NCBI RefSeq assembly: GCF_000425825.1
Contig: NZ_KE384460.1
Location: 272,779-336,778, forward strand
Direction: 5' to 3'
DNA length: 64,000 nt
Source of the DNA: Jeotgalicoccus marinus DSM 19772
GTDB taxonomy: Bacteria > Bacillota > Bacilli > Staphylococcales > Salinicoccaceae
Both the position numbers and the translations under genes were made by a program. Below, piece by piece: positions 56,750-64,000 of this stretch. The notes beneath the pieces were generated by a model that did no database searches, was not told the DNA's origin, and saw nothing but the letters and a program-made list of their open reading frames with translations. Position 1 is the first letter of the stretch, and each line of letters opens with the position of its first letter.

Positions 56750-57674
56750 ATTGCACTATCCAAATGAGCAAGACTTATCTTCAATAGAGCTATCGGCAGC
56801 GGCGATTGGATTTTTTGATGGTTTACACCGTGGACACCTTGATGTCATTAATACTATGAAGGGCATTGCTGAAGAAAAAGGCCTAAAAAAAACGGTCATT
56901 ACCTTTGATCCGCATCCGTCGGTTGTCTTAGATCCGACACGCCAGCGTACAACTTATCTCACACCGATCGATGTGAAGATTAAAAAACTTGAAGCACTAG
57001 ATATCGACTACCTATTCATCATCAACTTCTCAAGTGCTTTTGCCGGTCTAGATAAAGATTTCTTTATTCAGGAATACATTATCAATACACAAGTAAAAGA
57101 AGTCATTTCTGGATTCGATTATACTTATGGTAAAAAAGGTAGCGGCACAGTCGAAGATTTAAAACAGTATACTGAGTTCAACACGACAGTCGTTGACAAA
57201 CTTGATTTTGATGGTGAAAAAGTATCAACGACAAAAATTCGTGAGTATTTGGAAACAAAAGCGCTCGCTAAAGCGAATCAAGCACTCGGCCGCGCTTACG
57301 ATATCGAGGGCATTGTCGTACAAGGAGAAAAGCGCGGCCGGACCATCGGCTTTCCAACTGCGAATATTGAACCGAACTATCGTTACTTCATGCCGGCGAA
57401 CGGTTCCTATGCAGTGACGATGACGATTGATAACGATGACAATGTTTATAAGGGCGTTGCAAGTGTAGGTGTCAAACCCACTTTCCACGACAACGCACGT
57501 CTAACGACAGAAGTCTATCTCTTTGATTTCAATAAAGATATCTACGGTGAAAACGTCACAATACATTGGCACCATTTCGTTCGTGATGAAGAAAAATTTG
57601 ATGGTATCGAACCGTTAATAGAAGCAATCGATTCAGATGCCAAGATTGCACGCGAACTGCTGAGCGATATTTAA
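56736..57674 (+). CDS. ribF: Bifunctional riboflavin kinase/FMN adenylyltransferase RibF
   Basis: The 312-residue protein has an N-terminal FMN adenylyltransferase domain (GFFDGLHRGHLDVI, TFDPHP, SGFDYTYGKKGSG) and a C-terminal riboflavin kinase domain (GRAYDIEGIVVQGEKRGRTIGFPTANI). Together they make FMN and FAD. It starts inside truB and is followed by the rpsO leader. Confidence 0.97.
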   Translation: MEIFRLHYPNEQDLSSIELSAAAIGFFDGLHRGHLDVINTMKGIAEEKGLKKTVITFDPHPSVVLDPTRQRTTYLTPIDVKIKKLEALDIDYLFIINFSSAFAGLDKDFFIQEYIINTQVKEVISGFDYTYGKKGSGTVEDLKQYTEFNTTVVDKLDFDGEKVSTTKIREYLETKALAKANQALGRAYDIEGIVVQGEKRGRTIGFPTANIEPNYRYFMPANGSYAVTMTIDNDDNVYKGVASVGVKPTFHDNARLTTEVYLFDFNKDIYGENVTIHWHHFVRDEEKFDGIEPLIEAIDSDAKIARELLSDI

Positions 57675-57719
57675 CTCAAGGTGACTTTCGAAAAGGATGG
57701 GTTTTTATCGAAAGAATAC

Positions 57720-57748
57720 TTGAACTTAGAGTAGAAAAATTGTATAAT
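57720..57748 (+). promoter_or_regulatory. Promoter of rpsO
   Basis: TTGAAC (57720-57725) and TATAAT (57743-57748) are 17 bases apart. Confidence 0.82.
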
Positions 57749-57750
57749 AC

Positions 57751-57830
57751 TACGAGTACCTTATCTTGGCATTGTTGAAACTCCGACGCATGCTCGGATA
57801 TTGGTGAATATAATTTTATTAGGAGGAATT
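57751..57830 (+). ncRNA. Putative S15 (rpsO) leader
   Basis: A stem TCCGA (57782-57786) / TCGGA (57794-57798) and flanking TTGGCATTG and ATTGGTG segments resemble, from memory, the conserved Firmicutes rpsO leader that binds S15. Full folding was not done. Confidence 0.5.
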
Positions 57831-57833
57831 TTC

Positions 57834-58103
57834 ATGGCAATTTCAAAAGAAAGAAAAAATGAATTAATCGAAGAATACCGCGTACACGAATCAGATACAG
57901 GATCTCCTGAGGTTCAAATTGCAGTATTAACTGAAGAAATCAACACATTAAACGAACACTTACGTTTCCACAAGAAAGACCACCACTCAAGACGTGGACT
58001 TCTTAAAATGGTAGGTCGTCGTAAACACCTACTTACGTACCTACGTAATAAAGACGTTTCTAGATACCGTGAATTAATCGGTAAATTAGGCATCCGTCGT
58101 TAA
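57834..58103 (+). CDS. rpsO: 30S ribosomal protein S15
   Basis: The 89-residue helical protein has the S15 pattern ([47 protein letters not shown]). The ATG at 57834 follows GGAGGAATTTTC. It is separated from pnp by a terminator and the tandem repeat array, so the usual rpsO-pnp link is stretched here. Confidence 0.98.
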   Translation: MAISKERKNELIEEYRVHESDTGSPEVQIAVLTEEINTLNEHLRFHKKDHHSRRGLLKMVGRRKHLLTYLRNKDVSRYRELIGKLGIRR

Positions 58104-58121
58104 TTTTAATTGTGAATATTC

Positions 58122-58150
58122 ATCCCCTCTCTGTCTGAGAGGGGATTTTT
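58122..58150 (+). terminator. Terminator after rpsO
   Basis: A 10-bp stem (58122-58131 with 58137-58146) with loop TGTCT is followed by TTTT. Confidence 0.92.
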
Positions 58151-58195
58151 GTTTGTGGTTTTGTGACGGTTACGATAAAAGGGGAAATCGCGGCG

Positions 58196-58562
58196 CTGTG
58201 GCGGTGACAGTGACGTAAAAAGGGAGGATCACGCCACTGTGGATCTGACAGCGGTCCGCTAGCAGATTATCGGCTCCCTGTGGATCTGACAGGGGTCCGC
58301 TAGCAAATTATCGGCTCCCTGTGGATCTGACAGGGGTCCGCTAGCAAATTATCGGCTCCCTGTGGATCTGACAGTGGTCCGCTAGCAAATTATCGGCTCC
58401 CTGTGGATCTCACAGCGACCCGCTAGCAGAATATCAGCTCCCTGTGGATCTGACAGCGGTCCGCTAGCAGAATATCGGCTCTCTGTGGATCTGAAAGCGA
58501 CCCGCCAACGTAATATCAGCTCTCTGTAACGACCACAGTGACCCAATAATACAATATCAATC
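58196..58562. repeat. 41-bp intergenic tandem repeat array (about 9 units)
   Basis: The landmark CTGT starts at 58196, 58237, 58278, 58319, 58360, 58401, 58442, 58483 and 58524, an exact 41-base period. Units 58278 and 58319 are identical; 58237 and 58360 differ from them at two and one positions; the first and last units are diverged. A further weak unit may start near 58153. The units at 58278/58319 are 23/41 G+C, well above the A/T-rich surroundings. Each unit has CTGT and ACAG arms 7 bases apart (one arm is mutated in the 58483 unit), and most carry GCTAGC. The period is not a multiple of 3 and no gene is seen. With the rpsO terminator and the pnp leader it fills the 567-base gap 58104-58670. 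Confidence 0.95.
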
Positions 58563-58670
58563 TAAATTATAGCGATATGTCACAACACACCAACCCCTTT
58601 TTATATATATATTTGTAAAAAAAAATGATATGATAACTATAAGTGCCAAGCTAAGGAGAGAAAACAAATT

Positions 58671-60788
58671 ATGAATGAACAAAATAAACAAGTTTTTGAA
58701 ACGACGTGGGGCGGCCGACCACTAAAAGTTGAGTATGGTGAAATGGCTAAGCAGGCAAATGGATCTGTGTTGGTACGTTACGGAGATACAGTTGTACTCT
58801 CTACGGCGACGGCTTCTAAGGAACCTAAGGATATTGGATTTTTCCCACTTACTGTAGGTTACGAAGAGAAATTATATGCTGCTGGTAAGATACCAGGTGG
58901 CTTTAATAAACGTGAGGGACGTCCGAGTGAGGATGCAACGTTAACGAGTCGTTTGATTGACAGACCGATTCGTCCACTATTCCCGGATGGTTATAGACAT
59001 GATGTTCAAGTCATTTCGATTGTTTTATCTGTCGATAATGACGCATCTCCACAGATGGCAGCGATGCTAGGGTCTTCTATGGCCTTAAGCGTATCTGATA
59101 TTCCATTTGATGGGCCGATTGCTGGTGTAACGGTTGGCTTAATCGATGGGGAATTTATTATTAACCCGACAGCAGAACAGATGGAAAAATCTGAGTTAGA
59201 GCTTCAAGTAGCAGGGACTAAACATGCGGTCAACATGGTAGAGGCTGCTGCCGAGGAAGTACCTGAAGATGTCATGTTAAAAGCGATTCTCTTCGGACAT
59301 GAAAACATTAAGGAACTTGTTCAATTCCAAGAAGAAGCGATTGCACAAGTTCAACCTGAAAAACGTGAAGTCATTGTTCACGAAATTGATGCGGACTTCC
59401 GTACGAAGATTACAGCTGAAATTGAAGCGATGGGACTTTACGCTAAGATCCAAGAAAACGATAAGCAAACGCGTGAAGCAAACATTTCAGAAGTTAAACA
59501 AGACATCATTGCAACACTTGATGAAGAAGCGGAAGACTACGAGGCTCAAGTTCAAGATGTTTCTGCGATTTTTGATGATCTCGTTAAGGCTGAAGTACGT
59601 CGATTAATTACAGATGAAAAAGTGCGTCCGGATGGTCGTGAGCCAGCTGAAATTCGTCCGCTTTCTTCTAATGTAGGCCTGTTACCACGTGCACATGGTT
59701 CGGCTTTATTTACACGTGGTCAAACCCAAGCCTTATCCGTTGCCACACTTGGTGGTTTAGGAGAACACCAAATCATTGATGGTTTAGGCACAGAAGAGAA
59801 CAAACGCTATATGCACCACTACAACTTCCCGAATTTCTCGGTAGGTGAAACTGGACCGATTCGTGGACCTGGCCGTCGTGAGATTGGTCACGGTGCCTTA
59901 GGTGAACGTGCATTATTACAAGTTATTCCTTCAGAAGAGGAATTCCCGTATACAATCCGTGTCGTATCTGAAGTATTAGAATCCAATGGTTCATCATCTC
60001 AAGCATCAATCTGTGGTTCAACACTTGCACTAATGGATGCAGGTGTACCGCTTAAAGCACCGGTTGCAGGTATTGCAATGGGGCTTGTTAAGAAAGGTGA
60101 AAACTACACAATTCTATCTGATATTCAAGGTATGGAAGATGCTCTAGGTGACATGGACTTTAAAGTTGCAGGTACACCTAAAGGAATCACTGCCATTCAA
60201 ATGGATATTAAGATTGATGGATTAAGTGAAGCGATTCTTCAAGAAGCACTTGAACAAGCACGTCTTGGTCGTCAGCACATTTTAGATCATATGCTAGCAA
60301 CAATTGACAAACCGCGTACTGAGCTATCAGCATATGCGCCGAAAATTGAAGTCATGCATATTAAACCTGCTAAAATCCGTGACGTGATTGGACCAGGTGG
60401 TAAGAAAATTAACGAAATTATCGATGAGACAGGCGTTAAGCTCGACATCGAGCAAGATGGGACGGTATTTATCGGTGCAAGTGATCAGGAAGCCATCAAG
60501 AAAGCCCGTGCCATTATCGAAGATATTGTCAGAGAAGCTGAAGTTGGGGAAATTTATAACGGTGAAGTGCGCCGTATTGAGAAGTTTGGTGCCTTCGTTC
60601 AACTCTTCCCAGGTAAAGATGCACTCGTTCACATTTCTCAACTTGATACAACACGTGTCAACAAGGTTGAAGATGTCGTTAAAGTGGGGGATAAAATCCT
60701 CGTTAAGGTAACGAATATCGATAACCAAGGTCGTGTTAACGCTTCACGTAAAGAGTTATTAGAATCAAACAATGAAGAAGACAAATAA
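58671..60788 (+). CDS. pnp: Polyribonucleotide nucleotidyltransferase (PNPase)
   Basis: The 705-residue protein has two RNase PH domains ([43 protein letters not shown]), a C-terminal KH domain ([20 protein letters not shown]) and an S1 domain ([21 protein letters not shown]). It degrades RNA 3' to 5' with phosphate. Its leader contains the A/T-rich stretch 58600-58645, which may include a promoter (TTGTAA at 58613-58618 with weak -10 choices). rnjB follows after 29 bases. Confidence 0.98.
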   Translation: MNEQNKQVFETTWGGRPLKVEYGEMAKQANGSVLVRYGDTVVLSTATASKEPKDIGFFPLTVGYEEKLYAAGKIPGGFNKREGRPSEDATLTSRLIDRPIRPLFPDGYRHDVQVISIVLSVDNDASPQMAAMLGSSMALSVSDIPFDGPIAGVTVGLIDGEFIINPTAEQMEKSELELQVAGTKHAVNMVEAAAEEVPEDVMLKAILFGHENIKELVQFQEEAIAQVQPEKREVIVHEIDADFRTKITAEIEAMGLYAKIQENDKQTREANISEVKQDIIATLDEEAEDYEAQVQDVSAIFDDLVKAEVRRLITDEKVRPDGREPAEIRPLSSNVGLLPRAHGSALFTRGQTQALSVATLGGLGEHQIIDGLGTEENKRYMHHYNFPNFSVGETGPIRGPGRREIGHGALGERALLQVIPSEEEFPYTIRVVSEVLESNGSSSQASICGSTLALMDAGVPLKAPVAGIAMGLVKKGENYTILSDIQGMEDALGDMDFKVAGTPKGITAIQMDIKIDGLSEAILQEALEQARLGRQHILDHMLATIDKPRTELSAYAPKIEVMHIKPAKIRDVIGPGGKKINEIIDETGVKLDIEQDGTVFIGASDQEAIKKARAIIEDIVREAEVGEIYNGEVRRIEKFGAFVQLFPGKDALVHISQLDTTRVNKVEDVVKVGDKILVKVTNIDNQGRVNASRKELLESNNEEDK

Positions 60789-60817
60789 ATTGCCGAAAGA
60801 AATTGGAGGACAACACT

Positions 60818-62491
60818 GTGAAAAAAAAGCAAAATGATGCACATGTGAAAATCGTTCCTCTCGGCGGCGTTGGAGAAATTGCGAAGAACATGTACATTGT
60901 TGAAGTTGACAACGACATGTTTATTCTCGATGCAGGATTGATGTTTCCGGAAGATGAGATGCTTGGTATCGACATTGTCATCCCGGACATCTCCTATGTT
61001 CTAGAGAACAAAGATCGTCTTAAAGCGATTTTTGTTACACATGGGCACGAGGATTCAATCGGCGCAATTCCATATATTATCCAAGACTTAAACGTGCCAA
61101 TCTATGGTTCACGTTTAACAATTGCATTAATTAAAGAACGTCTGAAAGAGAAGAACGTTAAAAAGAAAGTTAAATTTTACGCTATCAATAGCGAATCTGT
61201 TATGAAATTTGGGCAGACGAATGTGGAGTTCTTTGAAACTTCTCATAGCATCCCGGACTCATACGGTATTAGTATGAACACACCATATGGCTCGATTGTC
61301 TATACAGGTGAATTTAAGTTCGACCAGAGCTTAACAGGAAACTATGACTATAATATGGCGAAGATGTATGCCCTAAGTCAAAAGAATAAGACACTCGCTT
61401 TAATCAGTGACTCTACTGAAGCTGAGAAAATGGGCTACAATACGGCTGAGAACATTATCGAAGAGCACATTCTCGATAACTTCCAAAAGTCTAAAAAGCG
61501 TATTATCGTGTCATGCTACGCTTCGAACTTTGTTCGCATTCAACAAGTTTTAACAAATGCTGCCAAAGTTAACCGTAAAGTTTCCTTCCTTGGACGTACA
61601 TTAGAATCATCGTTTAAGGTTGCTAGAAAACTGGGTTACTTCGACATTCCAGAAGGCTTACTTGTGCCAAGCCATGAAATTAAAGACTATCCGGATAATG
61701 AACTCGTCATTATCGCTACAGGTTCACAAGGTGAGCCAATAGAAGCACTAGGTAAAATGTCACGTGGACAACATGAAGTGACCAACATTAAAGAAGGCGA
61801 TGAAGTATACATTTTAACGACACCTTCTTCTAGTATGGAAGTCGTTCTATACTCTACTCAAAACGAACTTGTTAAAGCAGGTGCGACAATTAAGTCACCT
61901 GAATCAAGAATTCATGCCTCAGGACATGGTTTAGCTGAAGAATTAAAAATGATGCTAAACGTCTTTAAACCGGAATATTTCGTTCCTGTTCAAGGCGAAT
62001 TCAAAAACCAAATTGCCCATGCCCGTCTTGCAACAGAGACAGGGGTAAAGGCAGAAAATATATTCCTACTTGAAAAAGGTGACGTCGTTCAGTACGACGG
62101 TACGAAGATGTATTCTAAAGATAAGGTTGAAGCAGGCAATGTATTAATCGATGGTAGCGGTGTTGGCGACGTTGGTAACATCGTCTTACGTGACCGTAGA
62201 CTTCTTAGTGAGGACGGTATCTTTATTGCTGTTGTCACAATTGACCGTCAGACACGTCAAATTATTGCAGGACCTGAAATTCAATCACGTGGATTTGTCT
62301 ACGTCAAAGAATCTGAAGAATTATTAAAAGAAGCGGCTGGCCGCGTTGGTGGTATTGTTGAAGAAAACATTAGCGCCGGTAAGATTGAATGGAGCGTCTT
62401 AAAACAAAATATCAGAGACGACCTCGGAAAATTCTTATACGATGAAACGAAACGCCGTCCAATGATAATTCCAATCATTTCTGAAATATAA
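60818..62491 (+). CDS. rnjB: Ribonuclease J2
   Basis: The 557-residue beta-CASP metallo-beta-lactamase protein aligns by eye with S. aureus RNase J2 ([36 protein letters not shown]-terminal [10 protein letters not shown]-like end). The metal motif reads HGHEDS (75-80), where RNase J1 has HGHEDH, so the last His is replaced by Ser80, in line with the weak activity and partner role of J2. The start is GTG at 60818, 8 bases after GGAGG (60805-60809). It follows pnp, another RNA decay gene. Confidence 0.95.
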   Translation: MKKKQNDAHVKIVPLGGVGEIAKNMYIVEVDNDMFILDAGLMFPEDEMLGIDIVIPDISYVLENKDRLKAIFVTHGHEDSIGAIPYIIQDLNVPIYGSRLTIALIKERLKEKNVKKKVKFYAINSESVMKFGQTNVEFFETSHSIPDSYGISMNTPYGSIVYTGEFKFDQSLTGNYDYNMAKMYALSQKNKTLALISDSTEAEKMGYNTAENIIEEHILDNFQKSKKRIIVSCYASNFVRIQQVLTNAAKVNRKVSFLGRTLESSFKVARKLGYFDIPEGLLVPSHEIKDYPDNELVIIATGSQGEPIEALGKMSRGQHEVTNIKEGDEVYILTTPSSSMEVVLYSTQNELVKAGATIKSPESRIHASGHGLAEELKMMLNVFKPEYFVPVQGEFKNQIAHARLATETGVKAENIFLLEKGDVVQYDGTKMYSKDKVEAGNVLIDGSGVGDVGNIVLRDRRLLSEDGIFIAVVTIDRQTRQIIAGPEIQSRGFVYVKESEELLKEAAGRVGGIVEENISAGKIEWSVLKQNIRDDLGKFLYDETKRRPMIIPIISEI

Positions 62492-62503
62492 TAAAGTTAG
62501 ATC

Positions 62504-62539
62504 CAACGGAGATATGAGGTTATCCTAATATCTCCGTTG
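62504..62539 (+). terminator. Hairpin after rnjB
   Basis: A 12-bp stem (62504-62515 with 62528-62539) around a 12-base loop is followed by a broken T-rich tract, so it may be a weak terminator. Confidence 0.7.
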
Positions 62540-62572
62540 TTATAATTATTCTGTTAATAAAGGTGGTTAACC

Positions 62573-64000
62573 ATGGCGACCAAAAGAAAGCGCACCACAA
62601 AGAAGAAAAAGAATGATAAAAAAACATACTATGCTAGTTTTTCATTAATACTTATTATCCTACTTATCATTACGGTGTTTAGCCTAGGTGTCGTCGGTGA
62701 ATATTTAGATGCAGGATTCAATTATTTATTCGGCTCGAGTCGATACTTTACTTACTTCGTACTCCTATTCGCAGCCTTTTATCTTGCGACAAACTTAAAA
62801 TTCCCATTCACGAAACGCATGTTTGGCTACACCCTAATGCAATTCGGACTCTTATTTTTCCTACATTCCATCCTGTACCTAACAAATCGAGCACTTACAG
62901 ACAGCTACTATGGCTTCCAAGAAATTCTCGAATTAACAAGAGCTTCGGGCTTTGAATTTACAGGCGGTGGCGTGATCGGTCAGACACTTTTCAACTTCTC
63001 ATCAACAGGAATCAGCTTCTTTGGCACACTCTTAATCAGCTTGATCTTTATCTATTTAAGCCTGATTATTGTGCGTAATAAGAGCATTGAAGAATCACTA
63101 AGAAATGATTTCACCTTTGTCATTAAAGGACTGACAGCTATCGGTGCAGGCATTGCCTCATTATTTAGCATAATCAATGAGAAAATTAAAAATAGACCGG
63201 CTAAAGAGAAGAAAACCAGTACTGGAAAAACGGCCCCTGTCATTGAAGAAGCGAACGCCGAAGCACCCTTACCAAAAAGAAAAAACAAAAAACGTGAGGC
63301 GAGATTTAATCAGACGGATGAATCAGCAAAAGAAGAAGTTTCGGATACAGACTACGAGGAGACTTATATCGAACCAGAAGTCTATGCATCCGATGAGCTC
63401 GTCAGTGAAGAACCTGAAACCAAAGACGAAGTTGGACGAGCTGATTCAGAATCTGGTTTAACAATAGAAGAGGAAATTAGTGAGAAAAAAGAAATAGAAT
63501 ATGAAGATGATGATGCGGATCCCCTTCACGATATTCCAGAAGGCGAAGTCGGTGATGATGAGTTTGAGGAATTTGACGCAGAAGAGTTAAGAGAACTGAA
63601 TGCCTACAAACTTCCACCAATCGATATTTTAAATGACGCTGAACAGACTGCTAAAGTCAGTAATAAGGAAGTTATTCAGCAAGGTAAAGTGCTGGAAGAG
63701 ACGCTTAAAAACTTTGGCGTCAATGCGAAAGTTTCTAAGATTAGAATTGGCCCGGCAGTGACACAGTTTGAAATTCAGCCAGATATCGGTGTCAAAGTTT
63801 CCAAAATTATTAACCTTCAAAATGATATCGCCCTGAGTTTAGCTGCAAAAGACATACGTATTGAGGCACCAATACCGGGTAAATCAGCTGTTGGTATTGA
63901 AGTGCCAAACTCTGTTGTCAGTATGGTGACCTTAAGAGAAGTCATTAAGAGAAGATCATCCGACAATCCACTTGAGGTTGCCCTCGGCAAAGATATTTCT
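62573..64000 (+). CDS. ftsK: DNA translocase FtsK/SpoIIIE, N-terminal part (3' end outside window)
   Basis: The frame from ATG 62573 is open to the window edge (476 residues). A Lys/Arg-rich start (ATKRKRTTKKKKN) is followed by four or five membrane spans (about 19-200), a long acidic linker (about 205-340) and the start of the translocase alpha domain (LPPIDILND, KIRIGPAVTQFEIQPDIGVKVSKI). FtsK pumps DNA across the closing septum. The ATPase and gamma domains lie outside. It follows rnjB, as in S. aureus. Confidence 0.94.
   Translation, partial: MATKRKRTTKKKKNDKKTYYASFSLILIILLIITVFSLGVVGEYLDAGFNYLFGSSRYFTYFVLLFAAFYLATNLKFPFTKRMFGYTLMQFGLLFFLHSILYLTNRALTDSYYGFQEILELTRASGFEFTGGGVIGQTLFNFSSTGISFFGTLLISLIFIYLSLIIVRNKSIEESLRNDFTFVIKGLTAIGAGIASLFSIINEKIKNRPAKEKKTSTGKTAPVIEEANAEAPLPKRKNKKREARFNQTDESAKEEVSDTDYEETYIEPEVYASDELVSEEPETKDEVGRADSESGLTIEEEISEKKEIEYEDDDADPLHDIPEGEVGDDEFEEFDAEELRELNAYKLPPIDILNDAEQTAKVSNKEVIQQGKVLEETLKNFGVNAKVSKIRIGPAVTQFEIQPDIGVKVSKIINLQNDIALSLAAKDIRIEAPIPGKSAVGIEVPNSVVSMVTLREVIKRRSSDNPLEVALGKDIS

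Noticed and set aside
58196-58562. CRISPR array
   Set aside because: The 41-base units follow each other without unique spacers, and no cas gene is nearby. The whole unit repeats, so it is a tandem array.
1-64000. tRNA, rRNA and SRP RNA genes
   Set aside because: No cloverleaf-like or rRNA-like stretch was noticed in any gap; the gaps are mostly short promoters and terminators.

Overview
The window is a low-GC Firmicutes chromosome segment. Gene order and protein sequences place it in the Staphylococcaceae. The cytochrome P450 at the left end matches, as I recall it, the fatty-acid decarboxylase OleT (CYP152L1) of Jeotgalicoccus, including every landmark residue at its published number, so a Jeotgalicoccus species is the best guess. 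Almost everything else is the long, conserved housekeeping run that in Staphylococcus aureus goes from the Ser/Thr kinase PrkC/Stk1 to FtsK/SpoIIIE. No rRNA, tRNA, transposase, integrase or CRISPR array was seen.

Layout. 1-2768: end of prkC, then oleT and a convergent rhodanese gene, both inserted before rsgA. 2872-5707: rsgA, rpe, thiN and a DUF554 membrane protein. 5752-8170: rpmB (minus strand), an Asp23-family gene and fakA. 8227-12371: serine dehydratase, recG and a class A sortase. 12590-16053: the FapR-controlled fatty-acid and phospholipid genes fapR-plsX-fabD-fabG-acpP. 16136-25563: rnc, smc, ftsY, ylxM, ffh, rpsP, khpA, rimM, trmD, rplS. 25720-28446: a NERD-domain gene, rbgA, rnhB. 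28575-33788: sucCD, dprA, topA. 34002-37607: xerC, hslVU, codY. 37754-40843: rpsB, tsf, pyrH, frr. 40960-46634: uppS, cdsA, dxr, rseP, proS. 46699-50982: polC. 51098-57674: rimP, nusA, rnpM(ylxR), ylxQ, infB, rbfA, truB, ribF. 57834-62491: rpsO, a 41-bp tandem repeat array, pnp and rnjB. 62573-64000: start of ftsK.

How the parts fit. Lipid genes recur along the segment: OleT uses free fatty acids, FakA phosphorylates them, PlsX exchanges acyl groups between ACP and phosphate, FapR senses malonyl-CoA in its homologues, FabD/FabG/AcpP build chains, and CdsA and UppS use lipid precursors. The rest is mainly translation (ribosomal proteins, assembly GTPases, initiation and elongation factors), RNA decay (RNase III, PNPase, RNase J2) and chromosome upkeep (SMC, RecG, TopA, XerC, PolC, RNase HII, FtsK). 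Regulation visible in sequence includes sigma-A promoters, hairpin terminators, a FapR-like operator, and structured leaders before rplS, rpsB, rimP and rpsO.

Most unusual items: (1) oleT, a monocistronic gene with its own promoter, in a core locus; (2) an intergenic GC-rich 41-bp tandem repeat array between rpsO and pnp whose inverted arms persist while the loop changes; (3) departures from the staphylococcal order (sortase before fapR, NERD gene before rbgA, no trmFO between topA and xerC); (4) an xerC gene without a well-placed standard start codon.
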